Shown here in pieces: positions 12,401-23,895 of a stretch of 64,000 bases of DNA. The first letter of the stretch is position 1. The number at the start of each line of letters is the position of its first letter. A program made the translations under genes and the position numbers. The DNA is from Mucor racemosus (taxonomy: Eukaryota > Mucoromycota > Mucoromycetes > Mucorales > Mucoraceae). The notes beneath the pieces were generated by a model. It was given only the letters and a program-made list of their open reading frames with translations, was not told the origin of the DNA and did not search any database. The DNA lies in the NCBI GenBank assembly GCA_027405735.1, contig JAPEHQ010000011.1, positions 186,001 to 250,000 of the forward strand. The letters run 5' to 3'.

Positions 12401-14037
12401 ATATTCAAATAAGAGATGCTAAAATACTAAAGTAATGTGGGATATCCTAAATAAAAGATACAAAAAGTACATGCTTATCAAGTAGAACAAGTAAGGGCTG
12501 TTCTGAAAGCATGATTGACAAACTATATTTAAAACACCGTTCTTGATCCACCAAATCAATAACCAAACAACCCAACATTTATACTCAGAATTAATGGAAT
12601 CGTTGACAATTGCAATGCAATTGCAAGATAGTAAATAATCACCAAATAATATAAATAGAGACGTAGAATAACCATTTTATTGCACATTATCCATATTTTA
12701 ATAAAGAAGGATTTTAATAGTATTCTTTATCGCTTTTTACACCCATATTTTACTGCACTAGCTTCTCATTTATTAGATATAAATATTATTGCCTTCGATT
12801 TGATCTGGTAACAATAAATACGTTCAACAATACAGTAGTAAATAATGATATTTGATCTTAAAATGCGCTTAAATGAAACTATCAGTCTTTAATATAGACT
12901 GCTACATATATTAAAAACATTAGTTTCTTATGTTGTTAGAATGCGTATTCAGATAAGATAAAAGAATATAAGCTTAATAGTCTGATATGCCTTACCAAAC
13001 AGGAATATCTCCTTGGAATATGAAAACAAAAATAGAGAAACAACACGCGTAGAAAAGGATTTTCAAGGCTTTACATTATTTAGCGCAATTAAAACCCTGT
13101 TAAATTGCTCATTTCAGCCAATGTAAAAGCAGCCTCACAACGCATGGACCATAAATTAAACAAAATAGACAATATCTGTTATAGAAACATACATTTTTAT
13201 TTTACCAGAAAACCCGTCTATCATATCTTACATTCATTAAAAAATTGCAAAAGCAAGCTCGTAAAAAGACGCCGTAATTGAGCATAGCAAGGTTGAATTG
13301 CTAAGTCTCTTATAGTATGGTATATCGAAGTTTTAAATAAAAAAGCGTTTATTTTTCTTAACTTTTTCTTATATTTAACCATATGCGGTCTGAAAATTTA
13401 GAATTTGTAGCGGACATTTTTGGGACTCATTTTATCCTTACCAACACTCATGATTTTGATCAAAAATCAGAAAAATCAAATTTCGATACCAAAATCAACG
13501 TTTAAATATACTACATTGTGAGAGAAAATTGTAGCCATAGCTAATATACACTTTATAAAAGTTTAATATTAAAAGTTAAGTAACGAAACTTTGTACTTTT
13601 GTCCAAAAAACGGTTTTTTAATTAAAGGATTTTCATATAATATTTTGCAATAAAAATGTTTGTTATTTTTTTTTGAGCAAATAGAGCATTAAATCCTGCA
13701 TATTTGTAGATTTTTTGTTTTTATAATTAGTAGTATAATTAACTCTAGATTTGTAAAATCAGAATTTTTTTTTTTTGAAAAATGCCAAAATTGATGATCT
13801 GGACAAGAATAATTTTCGAAATTAATATTCCGCTTATAAGCTTTGTAAGTCTTAAAAATTAGAGATTTTATAATACTTGAGAACTTTTTCAAGAACTTAC
13901 GATGTTGTACCCACTTGTATCAAGCTTATTACTGTAAATATTCACATATGTTAATATTGTGTGGTAGTTTATTTGATGATAATATAGTCTTACTTTATAA
14001 TTATTGCACTAGAGGTAATTTAAATTAAGTTTTAGTC

Positions 14038-14244
14038 TTACTTCTCAATATTATAAACATAAACATGTTCATCACTGGAATCTATTGCCGCCTTTTTACC
14101 CGCTTTGTCTCAACAAGCCAGTTTATTCAATGCTTTACCAGAACCAATTTAAGCACTTACAAATGGTTCCTCCGTATTCGCATTCAAATTCCATAAATTA
14201 AATTGACTGGTTCCATCTACAGTAGTACCAAATGTATCATCAGA
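14038..14244 (-). pseudogene. Captured dynein intermediate chain (WD40) fragment in element A
   Basis: Minus-strand translation contains V-D-G-T-S-Q-F-N-L-W-N-L-N, A-L-N-K-L-A, D-K-A-G-K-K-A-A-I and S-S-D-E-H-V-Y-V-Y-N-I. These match the order and spacing of the C-terminal WD40 repeats of cytoplasmic dynein intermediate chain (D-G-x-G-x-L-D-L-W-N-L-N ... A-L-N-R ... V-Y-D-I-G-E). An in-frame TAA follows V-S-A, and a second stop replaces the conserved Trp region, so it is not coding. Identical to the mirror copy 16084-16290. Confidence 0.75.
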
Positions 14245-14266
14245 CTGTCCTATGATAGTGTAAATG

Positions 14267-14524
14267 TCAATCTAAAATCAGAAATACCGCATTGTCATTG
14301 TTATAAGCTATGGAAAGCTTGATTTTTAATAATACAGCAATAATATAAAAAACAAAATGATACTCATACTGTAGCATATGGTGAGTATTTAACATCAAGG
14401 TAAGTTTTTTGATAAAGTATGCTTTTAAATCTTTTTGAAAACCCTGAGGCAAACACAACATCTTGGTCTTGTAATCATCTCTATCCATCAAAATGTTGCG
14501 ATTTCCATTACACATTGAATGCAC
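14267..14524 (-). pseudogene. Conserved coding-like remnant beside the dynein fragment
   Basis: An 85-residue frame whose start includes K-M-L-C-L-P-Q-G-F-Q-K-D-L-K-A-Y-F-I-K-K. The same block in elements C/D reads K-M-L-Y-L-P-Q-D-F-E-K-G-L-K-A-Y-F-I-K-I, so similarity is visible at protein level between diverged copies. I do not recognise the source. It may be more captured host sequence or transposase debris. Confidence 0.35.
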
Positions 14525-14769
14525 TAGCTACTTAATTTTAGTTTACAAAAAATATTGGTCTTTTTGCTGTAGTTTTAAACATAATAAATAAAAGAGCTGA
14601 GGAAAGTAGGGAAGAAAAAAGATAAATAACTCTAAATCAGTCAATTTTGTGTGTTACAAACAGAAATTTACAAAGGCATAAATACTTTTAGTGTTGCCAA
14701 CCAGGTTGTTATCGTTGTTCCCATTTAGTCCCCAAAAGAAGAACACGGGCAGAACTCTTTCAAACCTTC

Positions 14770-15303
14770 TGTTTAGGACATAGACTAGACTGGGTACATG
14801 TATTACTAGTAGAAGTGCTCAAAGGATTATTTAGACATTATTCTTAGCATAGAATGATGAGTATGAGGTGATAATGATGTATGCCAATTTTATTTCATTT
14901 AGTTATGTTACATTTAGTCTATGATAAAATGGTGTAGCCTGAGATCCTGAAGTGAGCCAATCATGAACTCGTTCCTGGAAATGGAATTCAACTATTCCAT
15001 TTGCATCAACATTCATTGTCTAAACTTAATCAAGCATGAAGATCCTATATACTTAACTTGGTCGTATCCTACTAAACTTGCTATGGCCAACCTATTATAT
15101 CATCATGTTGTAATCAACTAGTTCCTCAAGACGATGAAATCATCCTTTCATACACTCTATATACACGCTTCCAAAACATATAAATACCCTGAATCCTGAT
15201 GTCGTTTGAGATGGATTCATTATCTTTTTTACCTACAATATACTCAATAAATATATCTAGTTATAACTTTATTTTCTAGTTATTCATTGTGTATATTTAA
15301 ACA
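14770..15303. mobile_element. Solo LTR, family L1, inserted in element A
   Basis: 534 bp starting T-G-T-T-T-A and ending T-A-A-A-C-A, flanked on both sides by the 5-bp duplication C-C-T-T-C (14765-14769 and 15304-15308). The related element D lacks it at the equivalent site (about 54330), confirming insertion. It contains A-T-A-T-A-A-A-T-A and C-A-A-T-A-A-A-T motifs usable as promoter and polyadenylation signals if read on the plus strand. No internal retrotransposon sequence remains, so it arose by LTR-LTR recombination. Confidence 0.9.
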
Positions 15304-15920
15304 CCTTCAAACCCCAAATTTCAAATTGATATATCTCGTCAATAAGGCAATTCTGTTGAGTCAGAGTAACTTACATCTGCTTTAAACCTGTTGCATCCAC
15401 AGATCTGGGTGCATTCCTTGGTTAAGATTACGACACAGTTTGATATGTTAAGTTCTACATTGCTGTGTATTATGTTATGAAGCTCCGTGTATGCAGGAAT
15501 ATGGAACTAGTGTATGTCACCTAGACTTGATTGGATATATGTATATATATAAATAGACTCATTTAAACAGGTCATATAATTAGAGAATATGAATATAAAA
15601 GAAGATGGTTCGATCTTATAATAAAGTTCTTTAGTTTTAGTGTGCTCTTTCATTTTATAACAGTTTTCCTTTATTTTTATTAAATGATTTAGTACATATT
15701 TTAGCTTTGAGATTGATATAATCTCCTGGCGTAACAAAACCATTCAAATTATCTTCGTTATTAATTAAATTATAATTGATATACTTTAATAAATTGACTA
15801 AGAAACCTTGATCTCATTGCTCTGTTTATCTGCGGATAATGATCTGCACAAAAGTTTTTATTCTGTCCATACAGTATGTGCAGATCATTATGCCCATGAG
15901 AAGCATAATTCGGCCGTAGT

Positions 15921-18900
15921 AAACTTACCTTTATGTTAAATACTCACCATATGCTACAGTATAAGTATCATTTTGTTTTTTATATTATTGCTGTATTATT
16001 AAAAATCAAGCTTTCCATAGCTTATAACAATGACAATGCGGTATTTCTGATTTTAGATTGACATTTACACTATCATAGGACAGTCTGATGATACATTTGG
16101 TACTACTGTAGATGGAACCAGTCAATTTAATTTATGGAATTTGAATGCGAATACGGAGGAACCATTTGTAAGTGCTTAAATTGGTTCTGGTAAAGCATTG
16201 AATAAACTGGCTTGTTGAGACAAAGCGGGTAAAAAGGCGGCAATAGATTCCAGTGATGAACATGTTTATGTTTATAATATTGAGAAGTAAGACTAAAACT
16301 TAATTTAAATTACCTCTAGTGCAATAATTATAAAGTAAGACTATATTATCATCAAATAAACTACCACACAATATTAACATATGTGAATATTTACAGTAAT
16401 AAGCTTGATACAAGTGGGTACAACATCGTAAGTTCTTGAAAAAGTTCTCAAGTATTATAAAATCTCTAATTTTTAAGACTTACAAAGCTTATAAGCGGAA
16501 TATTAATTTCGAAAATTATTCTTGTCCAGATCATCAATTTTGGCATTTTTCAAAAAAAAAAAATTCTGATTTTACAAATCTAGAGTTAATTATACTACTA
16601 ATTATAAAAACAAAAAATCTACAAATATGCAGGATTTAATGCTCTATTTGCTCAAAAAAAAATAACAAACATTTTTATTGCAAAATATTATATGAAAATC
16701 CTTTAATTAAAAAACCGTTTTTTGGACAAAAGTACAAAGTTTCGTTACTTAACTTTTAATATTAAACTTTTATAAAGTGTATATTAGCTATGGCTACAAT
16801 TTTCTCTCACAATGTAGTATATTTAAACGTTGATTTTGGTATCGAAATTTGATTTTTCTGATTTTTGATCAAAATCATGAGTGTTGGTAAGGATAAAATG
16901 AGTCCCAAAAATGTCCGCTACAAATTCTAAATTTTCAGACCGCATATGGTTAAATATAAGAAAAAGTTAAGAAAAATAAACGCTTTTTTATTTAAAACTT
17001 CGATATACCATACTATAAGAGACTTAGCAATTCAACCTTGCTATGCTCAATTACGGCGTCTTTTTACGAGCTTGCTTTTGCAATTTTTTAATGAATGTAA
17101 GATATGATAGACGGGTTTTCTGGTAAAATAAAAATGTATGTTTCTATAACAGATATTGTCTATTTTGTTTAATTTATGGTCCATGCGTTGTGAGGCTGCT
17201 TTTACATTGGCTGAAATGAGCAATTTAACAGGGTTTTAATTGCGCTAAATAATGTAAAGCCTTGAAAATCCTTTTCTACGCGTGTTGTTTCTCTATTTTT
17301 GTTTTCATATTCCAAGGAGATATTCCTGTTTGGTAAGGCATATCAGACTATTAAGCTTATATTCTTTTATCTTATCTGAATACGCATTCTAACAACATAA
17401 GAAACTAATGTTTTTAATATATGTAGCAGTCTATATTAAAGACTGATAGTTTCATTTAAGCGCATTTTAAGATCAAATATCATTATTTACTACTGTATTG
17501 TTGAACGTATTTATTGTTACCAGATCAAATCGAAGGCAATAATATTTATATCTAATAAATGAGAAGCTAGTGCAGTAAAATATGGGTGTAAAAAGCGATA
17601 AAGAATACTATTAAAATCCTTCTTTATTAAAATATGGATAATGTGCAATAAAATGGTTATTCTACGTCTCTATTTATATTATTTGGTGATTATTTACTAT
17701 CTTGCAATTGCATTGCAATTGTCAACGATTCCATTAATTCTGAGTATAAATGTTGGGTTGTTTGGTTATTGATTTGGTGGATCAAGAACGGTGTTTTAAA
17801 TATAGTTTGTCAATCATGCTTTCAGAACAGCCCTTACTTGTTCTACTTGATAAGCATGTACTTTTTGTATCTTTTATTTAGGATATCCCACATTACTTTA
17901 GTATTTTAGCATCTCTTATTTGAATATTAAACCCTTGCTATCTTTATGCAATTGTCTATTTACTATATAGTCTTATCTTTGATAGCATGGTTTCAAATGA
18001 GATGACATTTAATTTAGGTATTTTATGATGGGAATCTAGCTTAGTTCACTTCAGCTAGAACTGGTTACAAACCTACGAAATGTTCCAGAAAAGTGATAAA
18101 ATCGGCAGGAATTAGACAACCAAGTTTTCTGATGTAAAATTAGCTGCTGAAAAAGAATCTGCAATTTATTTTACTGTATCTATTAATTTCGCCGAGATTT
18201 TTGTGGTATAAATTTTGCTGGAGGTTAGTATATACGCCTATGGCAACTTTTAAATTCTATTATAAAGTCTTACTTGAACACATAATAAAAGTTGTTGAAC
18301 AATTTATTCCACACATTTTGATATATAATTCTAAACGTCAAGTCTAGTTCCAACAATTTTAGAGGGCAATATAAGCTAGAAAACGCGAATATTTTTACTG
18401 GTAATCAATTTTAGCAGAAGCTTTCTTTCAAAAACAGTACCCATCCATTCAACATTGTCCCGGCTACAAATTTTATTAAATAAAGCAAGGATGGTTACTA
18501 TAGTGATTGTTTCATAAATTTGAATGATGCAGAAATGGCCAGCTTAAAATTGACAGCGCATTTGAAATGAAAATAAGTCGAAAAAATACTAAGGTATTGC
18601 AATGATGGTTATTAAGTAAAGTCTAGATTGTTTTTTATTCTCTACCAGGATATTTAGTTTTTAGATGGCTGTAAAGACTTTTTTATTTTTTTATAAATTT
18701 TGTGAGAGCACTTTTTCTGTTATAGAGATCCATGAAGGGATGACAGGTATGCAAAACTAAAACCATAGGATAGTACTCATTAACGTCTATCTAACGAATT
18801 TTATCTCGTAAAAAAATATTGATTTTTGGTCGAGAAAATTGAGATTGAATGATTGATTTTTGGTGATACAAAAAAGGAACAATTTTGGACGAGGATATAC

Positions 18901-20394
18901 AAGGAAAAATTTTCGCCGACCAAAAAAAAAAATCAAAAAAATGTATATCCCCACGAAAAATAGGGCTAAAGCTACGTATAAATACTCATTTTGTAGATAA
19001 TTTTGTTGCGCATAATTTGAAAATAAAATATTTTAGGGTTGCATTTGAATAAAGGGTACTTTTTGATCAAAAACCGTTAAAATTTGACATCAAATTTACT
19101 AGGGATTTTATGAGAAAAATATTTTTGAATCCTACACAGATCGATTCAGAATTAAAAACTGAACCTAAAACATTTAATACGCTAGTTTAACTTACTATGC
19201 ATTTTTGTGAGTAATTAAACATACAAGGATTTTTTTGGATTTTTTTGGATTTTTTTTTCCATTTGAACACTTTTTGGATTCAATCTCAGTTACATGTGCA
19301 TATCTGATTATACAATTTTATATGGTGATATTCAAAATTGGAGCGTGCCCCCATTTCGATAGATAATTAGGAAATAAAAAATGTAAGGCTATACTTGAGA
19401 TGCTACAGAATATTGACAAAAGACTTATTTCTATTCATGTTAATTTCCTAACAAGTATAAAGGCTTCAAAAGTGAAACACTTGCTTTTACTCCGCTTAAA
19501 AACTCAACCTAAGATGCCGAATATCTCAAGATTTTAATAAGCTTGCACTTAAAAGCTGCTAAGCAAAATCTCTTGTTTTTCAATGTTTTATTACATATTA
19601 AAGTTTCAGGGATGGCGTTTTTTGGAAATTTTTTAAATGATATAGAAACAAAAAAAGAAAGAATAATCTAATGTTTTGTTTAATAACCATAGTTTTGATT
19701 GTAGCTACTGTATACTTGAAAACAAACCTTTTTACAGCTGATAATCGTAAACTAAAATAGTCAGTTTTAAGAAGATTAATTTGTTTAGATTTTATGTGTG
19801 ATAAAGTAACATTTATAACCTTAGATGTGGATTGCATATAAATTTAAGCAGTAAGTGCTATTTAAGTTTATGCTCGAGCAAAAAACCATTGTTGCTGCAA
19901 ACAGTATAGCTACTGTATAAGCATATTTACAAAAGATAATAATCGCAAATACTGTATATTGACTGTTGCATGTAGTGCTCTATATCAACAACGTATTGAA
20001 TTGTATTGTCTATAATCTATATTAATAAAAACAGATGTAATTTAAAAACCCATTCCAGTAAAAGAATACAATGGAATTTTGAGAACGACACGATGCTCAT
20101 GTATACTGTAAACCAATTTGTGCCCATACGATCAGCTCATTATGCTCATGGTCAGATTTTATTATTATCCACAAATAGAGATAATGATATGCTTATGGGC
20201 AATCCTACTATTATTATGCTTATATGGGGTTAATGTCATGCACATGGGCAGAATCTATAATTCTGCACATACGGGCTTAGCGTTGTGCTCGTATGCAGTT
20301 TTTTTTGTTGTGTCCATGTGCATCTTGTTATCTTTTTAGCCATATTCAGTGGGCACAACAAAATCATCTTGTGCAGCACAGATCGGCCGTAGTG
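15921..20394 (-). mobile_element. Element B: truncated inverted copy of element A
   Basis: Reverse complement of element A from its left end to 14407; mirrored positions sum to 30328 over most of the arm. Its outer end carries the full C-A-C-T-A-C-G-G-C-C-G-A-T-C terminus (reading inward from 20394). Its inner end stops exactly where element A ends at 15920, so the last 1.5 kb of the element is missing. Open frames in the two arms are identical except for one residue, so the copies separated very recently. Element A has a roughly 40-bp extra segment near its left end that B lacks. Confidence 0.85.
16084..16290 (+). pseudogene. Captured dynein intermediate chain (WD40) fragment in element B
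   Basis: Mirror image of 14038-14244, same frame and same in-frame stops (TAA after V-S-A; TGA after L-A-C). Translation shows F-G-T-T-V-D-G-T-S-Q-F-N-L-W-N-L-N and Y-V-Y-N-I-E-K. See the element A copy for the family argument. Confidence 0.75.
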
Positions 20395-20486
20395 ATTCTT
20401 ATAGCCCGTTTGAAATGCTTCAGATTTTCTTGTAATCAAATTCTTAATTTCTTATTTTCGATTAATTTTCAGTAGATTATTGTCAT

Positions 20487-21399
20487 TCACTTTCCATAGC
20501 AACAGTAAATCAGAAACACTCGACAATTCAAATAGATTACCATCTCTGATATATCCCAATTAGATGTAGCCATGTCAACACCAATGCCGAACCTAGCCAT
20601 TGCAACTCGGTCAAATAGAAATTTATAAGTCTTTTCAGGTACATTCAAACAAAGAGCATCTGCTTTCAATGATTTGCCAGGTAGCAACTCAATTTGGAGA
20701 TCTGTAATGGTTCCTTTTGTTTCAACTTGCCGACCAAAATTTCTGCTTGTTTGTCTTTATTAGACAGAGCAACTAGTCGATTTTCAAGTCCTCCCAACCG
20801 TTTGACCAGCTTCAAACTTATTATGGTACACGGAGTACACCCAGTATCCAAAATATAACAATTAGCTTTGACTCTATTAATCTTGACTAATACACTAGGG
20901 GCTTGATTGCCTTCAAAAAAGACGCATTCTGCATTTCATTGATTCAACAACGTACCAGTGTAATCTTTGGATTACTCTTGATTGAGCGTTTTTTCAGAGG
21001 CAAATGCCCGTCCAAATTCAGTATGCACATTGAATCACAACAATATGAGTTCCTTATAAGATAGTGTGAATACTTTTTTTTTTAGTAATTCAGTAACAAT
21101 TGTGGCTGTTTTAGAAGCATGATTGACACAAATTTGACTCGTAAAAAATTAGGTACAACTTTATAATAATAGAATTCTTTAGTAATGTTATTATTTTTTG
21201 CTTGAATTGCAGTATTAGACTCTTGAGCATCGTTATCCGCCATCTGAACTTCAGTGCTCCAACTCTGAATATTAGCATTGGAATTTTGAGCATCAGTATC
21301 GTTATTCTTCTTCGATCTTTTCTTTTTTTGTTTATATAGTAGTTTTTGGCCACGCTCATGTTTCATTATCAATACGTCAATATTTTCACATACAGACAA
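20487..21399 (-). pseudogene. Broken retropepsin-domain (LTR-retrotransposon gag-pol) remnant
   Basis: On the minus strand, 20936 to 20666 reads K-I-N-R-V-K-A-N-C-Y-I-L-D-T-G-C-T-P-C-T, containing the D-T-G aspartic protease signature followed by I-I-S-L-K-L-V-K-R-L. After a frame change near 20690 the protein continues as L-P-G-K-S-L-K-A-D-A-L-C-L and F-G-I-G-V-D-M-A-T-S-N-W to 20487. A Lys- and Asn-rich frame upstream (21082-21399) may be the preceding gag/linker part but is separated by stops. The order basic linker then D-T-G protease fits a Ty3/gypsy-like or retropepsin-only gene. No reverse transcriptase was found nearby. Confidence 0.55.
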
Positions 21400-22194
21400 T
21401 GCTTATTATGTATCCTCATTACCAGTAAACGCTACAAAATAAGTACCACCACTTGGCACGACCGATCGTTGAAGTGTGTTGGTAAATCCACATATATAAA
21501 GTGTTCAAGATTAATTTTTAATATCAAATGATTAGTTTCGTTACTATAAACTGTTGATGTTAATTGATATGAACTACTGGCAGTCTTTCACACATCAAAT
21601 CAAATTAGTAATGAATAACATGGATTTGGTGTGAGAACCAAGGTTATAAAATATAGAAACCTAACTATAATAATTTAAAATTACAAACAACAATTATAGA
21701 TAATTGTATAACCTGAATTAGTAATTGCTGATCCCTTTTTCCATCAGATTTAAAACCAAGAAGATCAAATTACTGCATTAGTAATTTGAATTAGACATTT
21801 AATATAAATACCACAATGATCCATCGAGTAGATGGATCATTGTTTTACTTTATACTTTGAATAAACTTAAAAGAGTTATAATTGAATTTTTCTATCGCTT
21901 TTTATAATTACGTTTTTGTAGCATTAACGTTGTGTTGATTCTCTTTATGTCGTCAACTAAAGGCTGCGGGGTAAAACTTTTGAGTTATTTTTAATGAGAT
22001 ATGTGCAATTGAGCGACTAAAAACTATATTAAAAGTTAAGCTAACATTTAACCTGTTCAAATATATATTGTAATTTCAAAATTGAATGAGTATTATTATA
22101 TTAAGAACAGATAGAAAAAAATAATGAATATAAAGCTTGGGTGTTTATATAGAAGGCTTATTGGTTAATATTATCTTATATTTTTTTGATCCGT
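21400..22194. other. Gene-free stretch with one perfect hairpin
   Basis: No coding signal. A perfect 12-bp inverted repeat with a 5-base loop lies at 21814-21842 (arms C-A-A-T-G-A-T-C-C-A-T-C and its complement). The rest is AT-rich and unremarkable. Confidence 0.55.
21814..21842. repeat. Perfect 12-bp inverted repeat (hairpin)
   Basis: C-A-A-T-G-A-T-C-C-A-T-C, loop G-A-G-T-A, then the exact reverse complement. It could be a foldback relic or form a stem in RNA; no neighbouring gene explains it. Confidence 0.8.
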
Positions 22195-22560
22195 AGTTTT
22201 GACTTTACCACAGGTATATCCTCGTCCCAGATTCTGAATTCGAAAATGTTTTTGACAGAAATCTTGTTTTCTCTGCGAAAAATGCATCTAGAAGGTTCGG
22301 TAATAGCTAGGTCGATAGATAATTTTGCTTCCCATCATCTCAATTATTTATTTTTGAAACATGTTTGTAAAAAGTGGTATATTTCTCCAAAATATCTCCG
22401 AAATATCAATCGTATTGTACAAAGAATTTAATGTGAAACATTAGTTTAATTTTTGTACCGATGGATCCAAAATTCGAAGATGTACAAAAAACATTTAATA
22501 CACTAGTTCAACTTACTTTGCAATTCATGAAATATCAAACATACTTGTTTTATGGATCAT
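22195..22560. repeat. Degenerate dispersed repeat R3, copy 2
   Basis: Same orientation and order of motifs as 9050-9430. It also shares A-C-A-T-T-T-A-A-T-A-C-G/A-C-T-A-G-T-T with the palindrome arm near 19170. It gives an 81-residue chance frame. Class unknown. Confidence 0.5.
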
Positions 22561-23805
22561 TTTTTTATCAGTTTTACGAATTATTTTTGAATTTCCGCTC
22601 ATAAAGATCATGAGCTATACAGTAGATTTTGATTTTGGTTTTCTCTGAGATGTCAAAAGGGACTGAATAAATAAACTTTTCAGAATATTACACTTTTATT
22701 AACAATACAATCTTTGGATGTATTTATACATATTAATTATAATTACTATTAGGGTTCTACTATCTAATGATATAATGTAAATCAATGAATGTCGGCATTC
22801 GTTTACTATAACATCAATTATAGGCTGAGGCCTTGTATGTGAGGTCTATGCTGAATGTTGACATAACATTTTCGATAATAAATTGTTATTTCTTTTCCGA
22901 AACAAAAGATGCAGAGTAGCTTCAACTAGATTTATATTAACAGTAAAAAAAAAAACCCATTTCAATTATATTGTTACAATTAGAATTGTAGTAATGTGAA
23001 TATAAAAAAATAAAGGATAAGGAAATAGAGTATTGCCAATAATGCAGTAATATCTATCAAATGAATACTAAGTTTTAAGTTGTCCAACTGTAATAAATGT
23101 TTTATATAAATATATGAACAAAATGGGAATTGAATAAAGAAAAAATAAGAAATGTACAATAAAATAGTTCAAGAGACCTTATAAAATAGTAAATGTAAAG
23201 TAAAAAATATCAAAATGATATGAAAATAGTATATAATCAAAATATAGGTAAGAAATAAGATATGTTTATTAATTTTTCTTTTTAAATGTTGTTATTTATA
23301 CTAATGTTTGTCTGTTAGAACATCCTTGATGTCGATAATGTTGTTTGAATTTGATAATAAAATGTCTTTACTGACATCTAAAGAAAAGTTGAGTTTGTAG
23401 ATTGTAATGATATGAGATGTGGTTACATCCGTAGCTTTCCATGAATATGCGTTGATTTATAATCACTGAGTAAAGATTTGGAAAGATTAGGGAAAAATTT
23501 CAAATATTGATCCTGTCAATATTCGCTTATGTTGTGTTTATGGTAATTGAATCTGTTTTGTATGAGTTGTAAAATAATATAATGGGAGATTAAATCAATA
23601 GTATATCAGTTTTGGTGAATTTCGCGTATGATTTGTGCTATTTCTGAACTAGAATCTGGAGATATTATATAATTTTTAGGGATCAAGATTGTTTGTTTAT
23701 TTTAAGAAAAAAAGTAGAGTTACTGTTCGATTTGCAACATTATCTAATTATCACGACAATACAAAAAAGACTACGCACACTTGCTTTTCCAGAAGGTGCA
23801 AAATA
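22561..23805. other. Gene-free AT-rich stretch upstream of repeats, downstream of tRNA-Glu
   Basis: No domain-bearing frame, LTR ends or tandem repeats recognised. Lies 3' of the minus-strand tRNA-Glu gene. Confidence 0.55.
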
Positions 23806-23877
23806 TTCCCCAACGGGGAGTCGAACCCCGGCCGTATCGGTGAAAGCGATAAATCCTAGCCGTTGGACCATTGAGGA
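23806..23877 (-). tRNA. tRNA-Glu (anticodon TTC)
   Basis: On the minus strand the cloverleaf has acceptor arms T-C-C-T-C-A-A and T-T-G-G-G-G-A (one G-U pair), a D-arm with G-G-T-C-C-A-A-C-G-G-C-T-A, anticodon loop C-T-T-T-C-A-C (anticodon TTC) and a T-arm C-C-G-G-G-G-T-T-C-G-A-C-T-C-C-C-C. 72 nt, no intron. The A and B boxes are intact. An LTR begins 19 bp upstream of its 5' end. Confidence 0.93.
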
Positions 23878-23895
23878 TGTTATATATTTGTTAAG

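Larger units (their letters stand above)
9897..15920 (+). mobile_element. Element A: 6-kb CACTA-like non-autonomous element
   Basis: The left end reads A-C-T-A-C-G-G-C-T-G-A-T-C at 9898. The right end is its inverted counterpart, G-G-C-C-G-T-A-G-T, ending at 15920. The other copies begin C-A-C-T-A-C-G-G-C-C-G-A. The first about 330 bp and last about 90 bp carry many short subterminal motifs built on T-G-T-G-C/G-C-A-C-A and C-A-T-G-A/G-G-C-A, on both strands, as expected of transposase-binding subterminal repeats in EnSpm/CACTA elements. No transposase frame exists, so it would need help in trans. A decayed dynein intermediate chain fragment lies at 14038-14244 (minus) and a solo LTR at 14770-15303. 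Superfamily assignment is inference from the CACTA ends; no clear target-site duplication was found. KDZ-type elements are the main alternative. Confidence 0.65.

Noticed and set aside
10095..20339. Mirrored open frames of 60-80 residues in the palindrome arms as conserved genes
   Set aside because: Their identity reflects recent duplication of the DNA, not selection. Composition is random AT-rich and the equivalents in elements C/D are not maintained as frames.
9897..20394. Palindromes as simple sequencing foldback artefacts
   Set aside because: A foldback artefact would turn at a point with no spacer. Here the spacers are 1.5 and 0.9 kb of unique element sequence, the arms end at element boundaries, and small differences exist. 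The concern is kept as a check in the findings, not as a conclusion.
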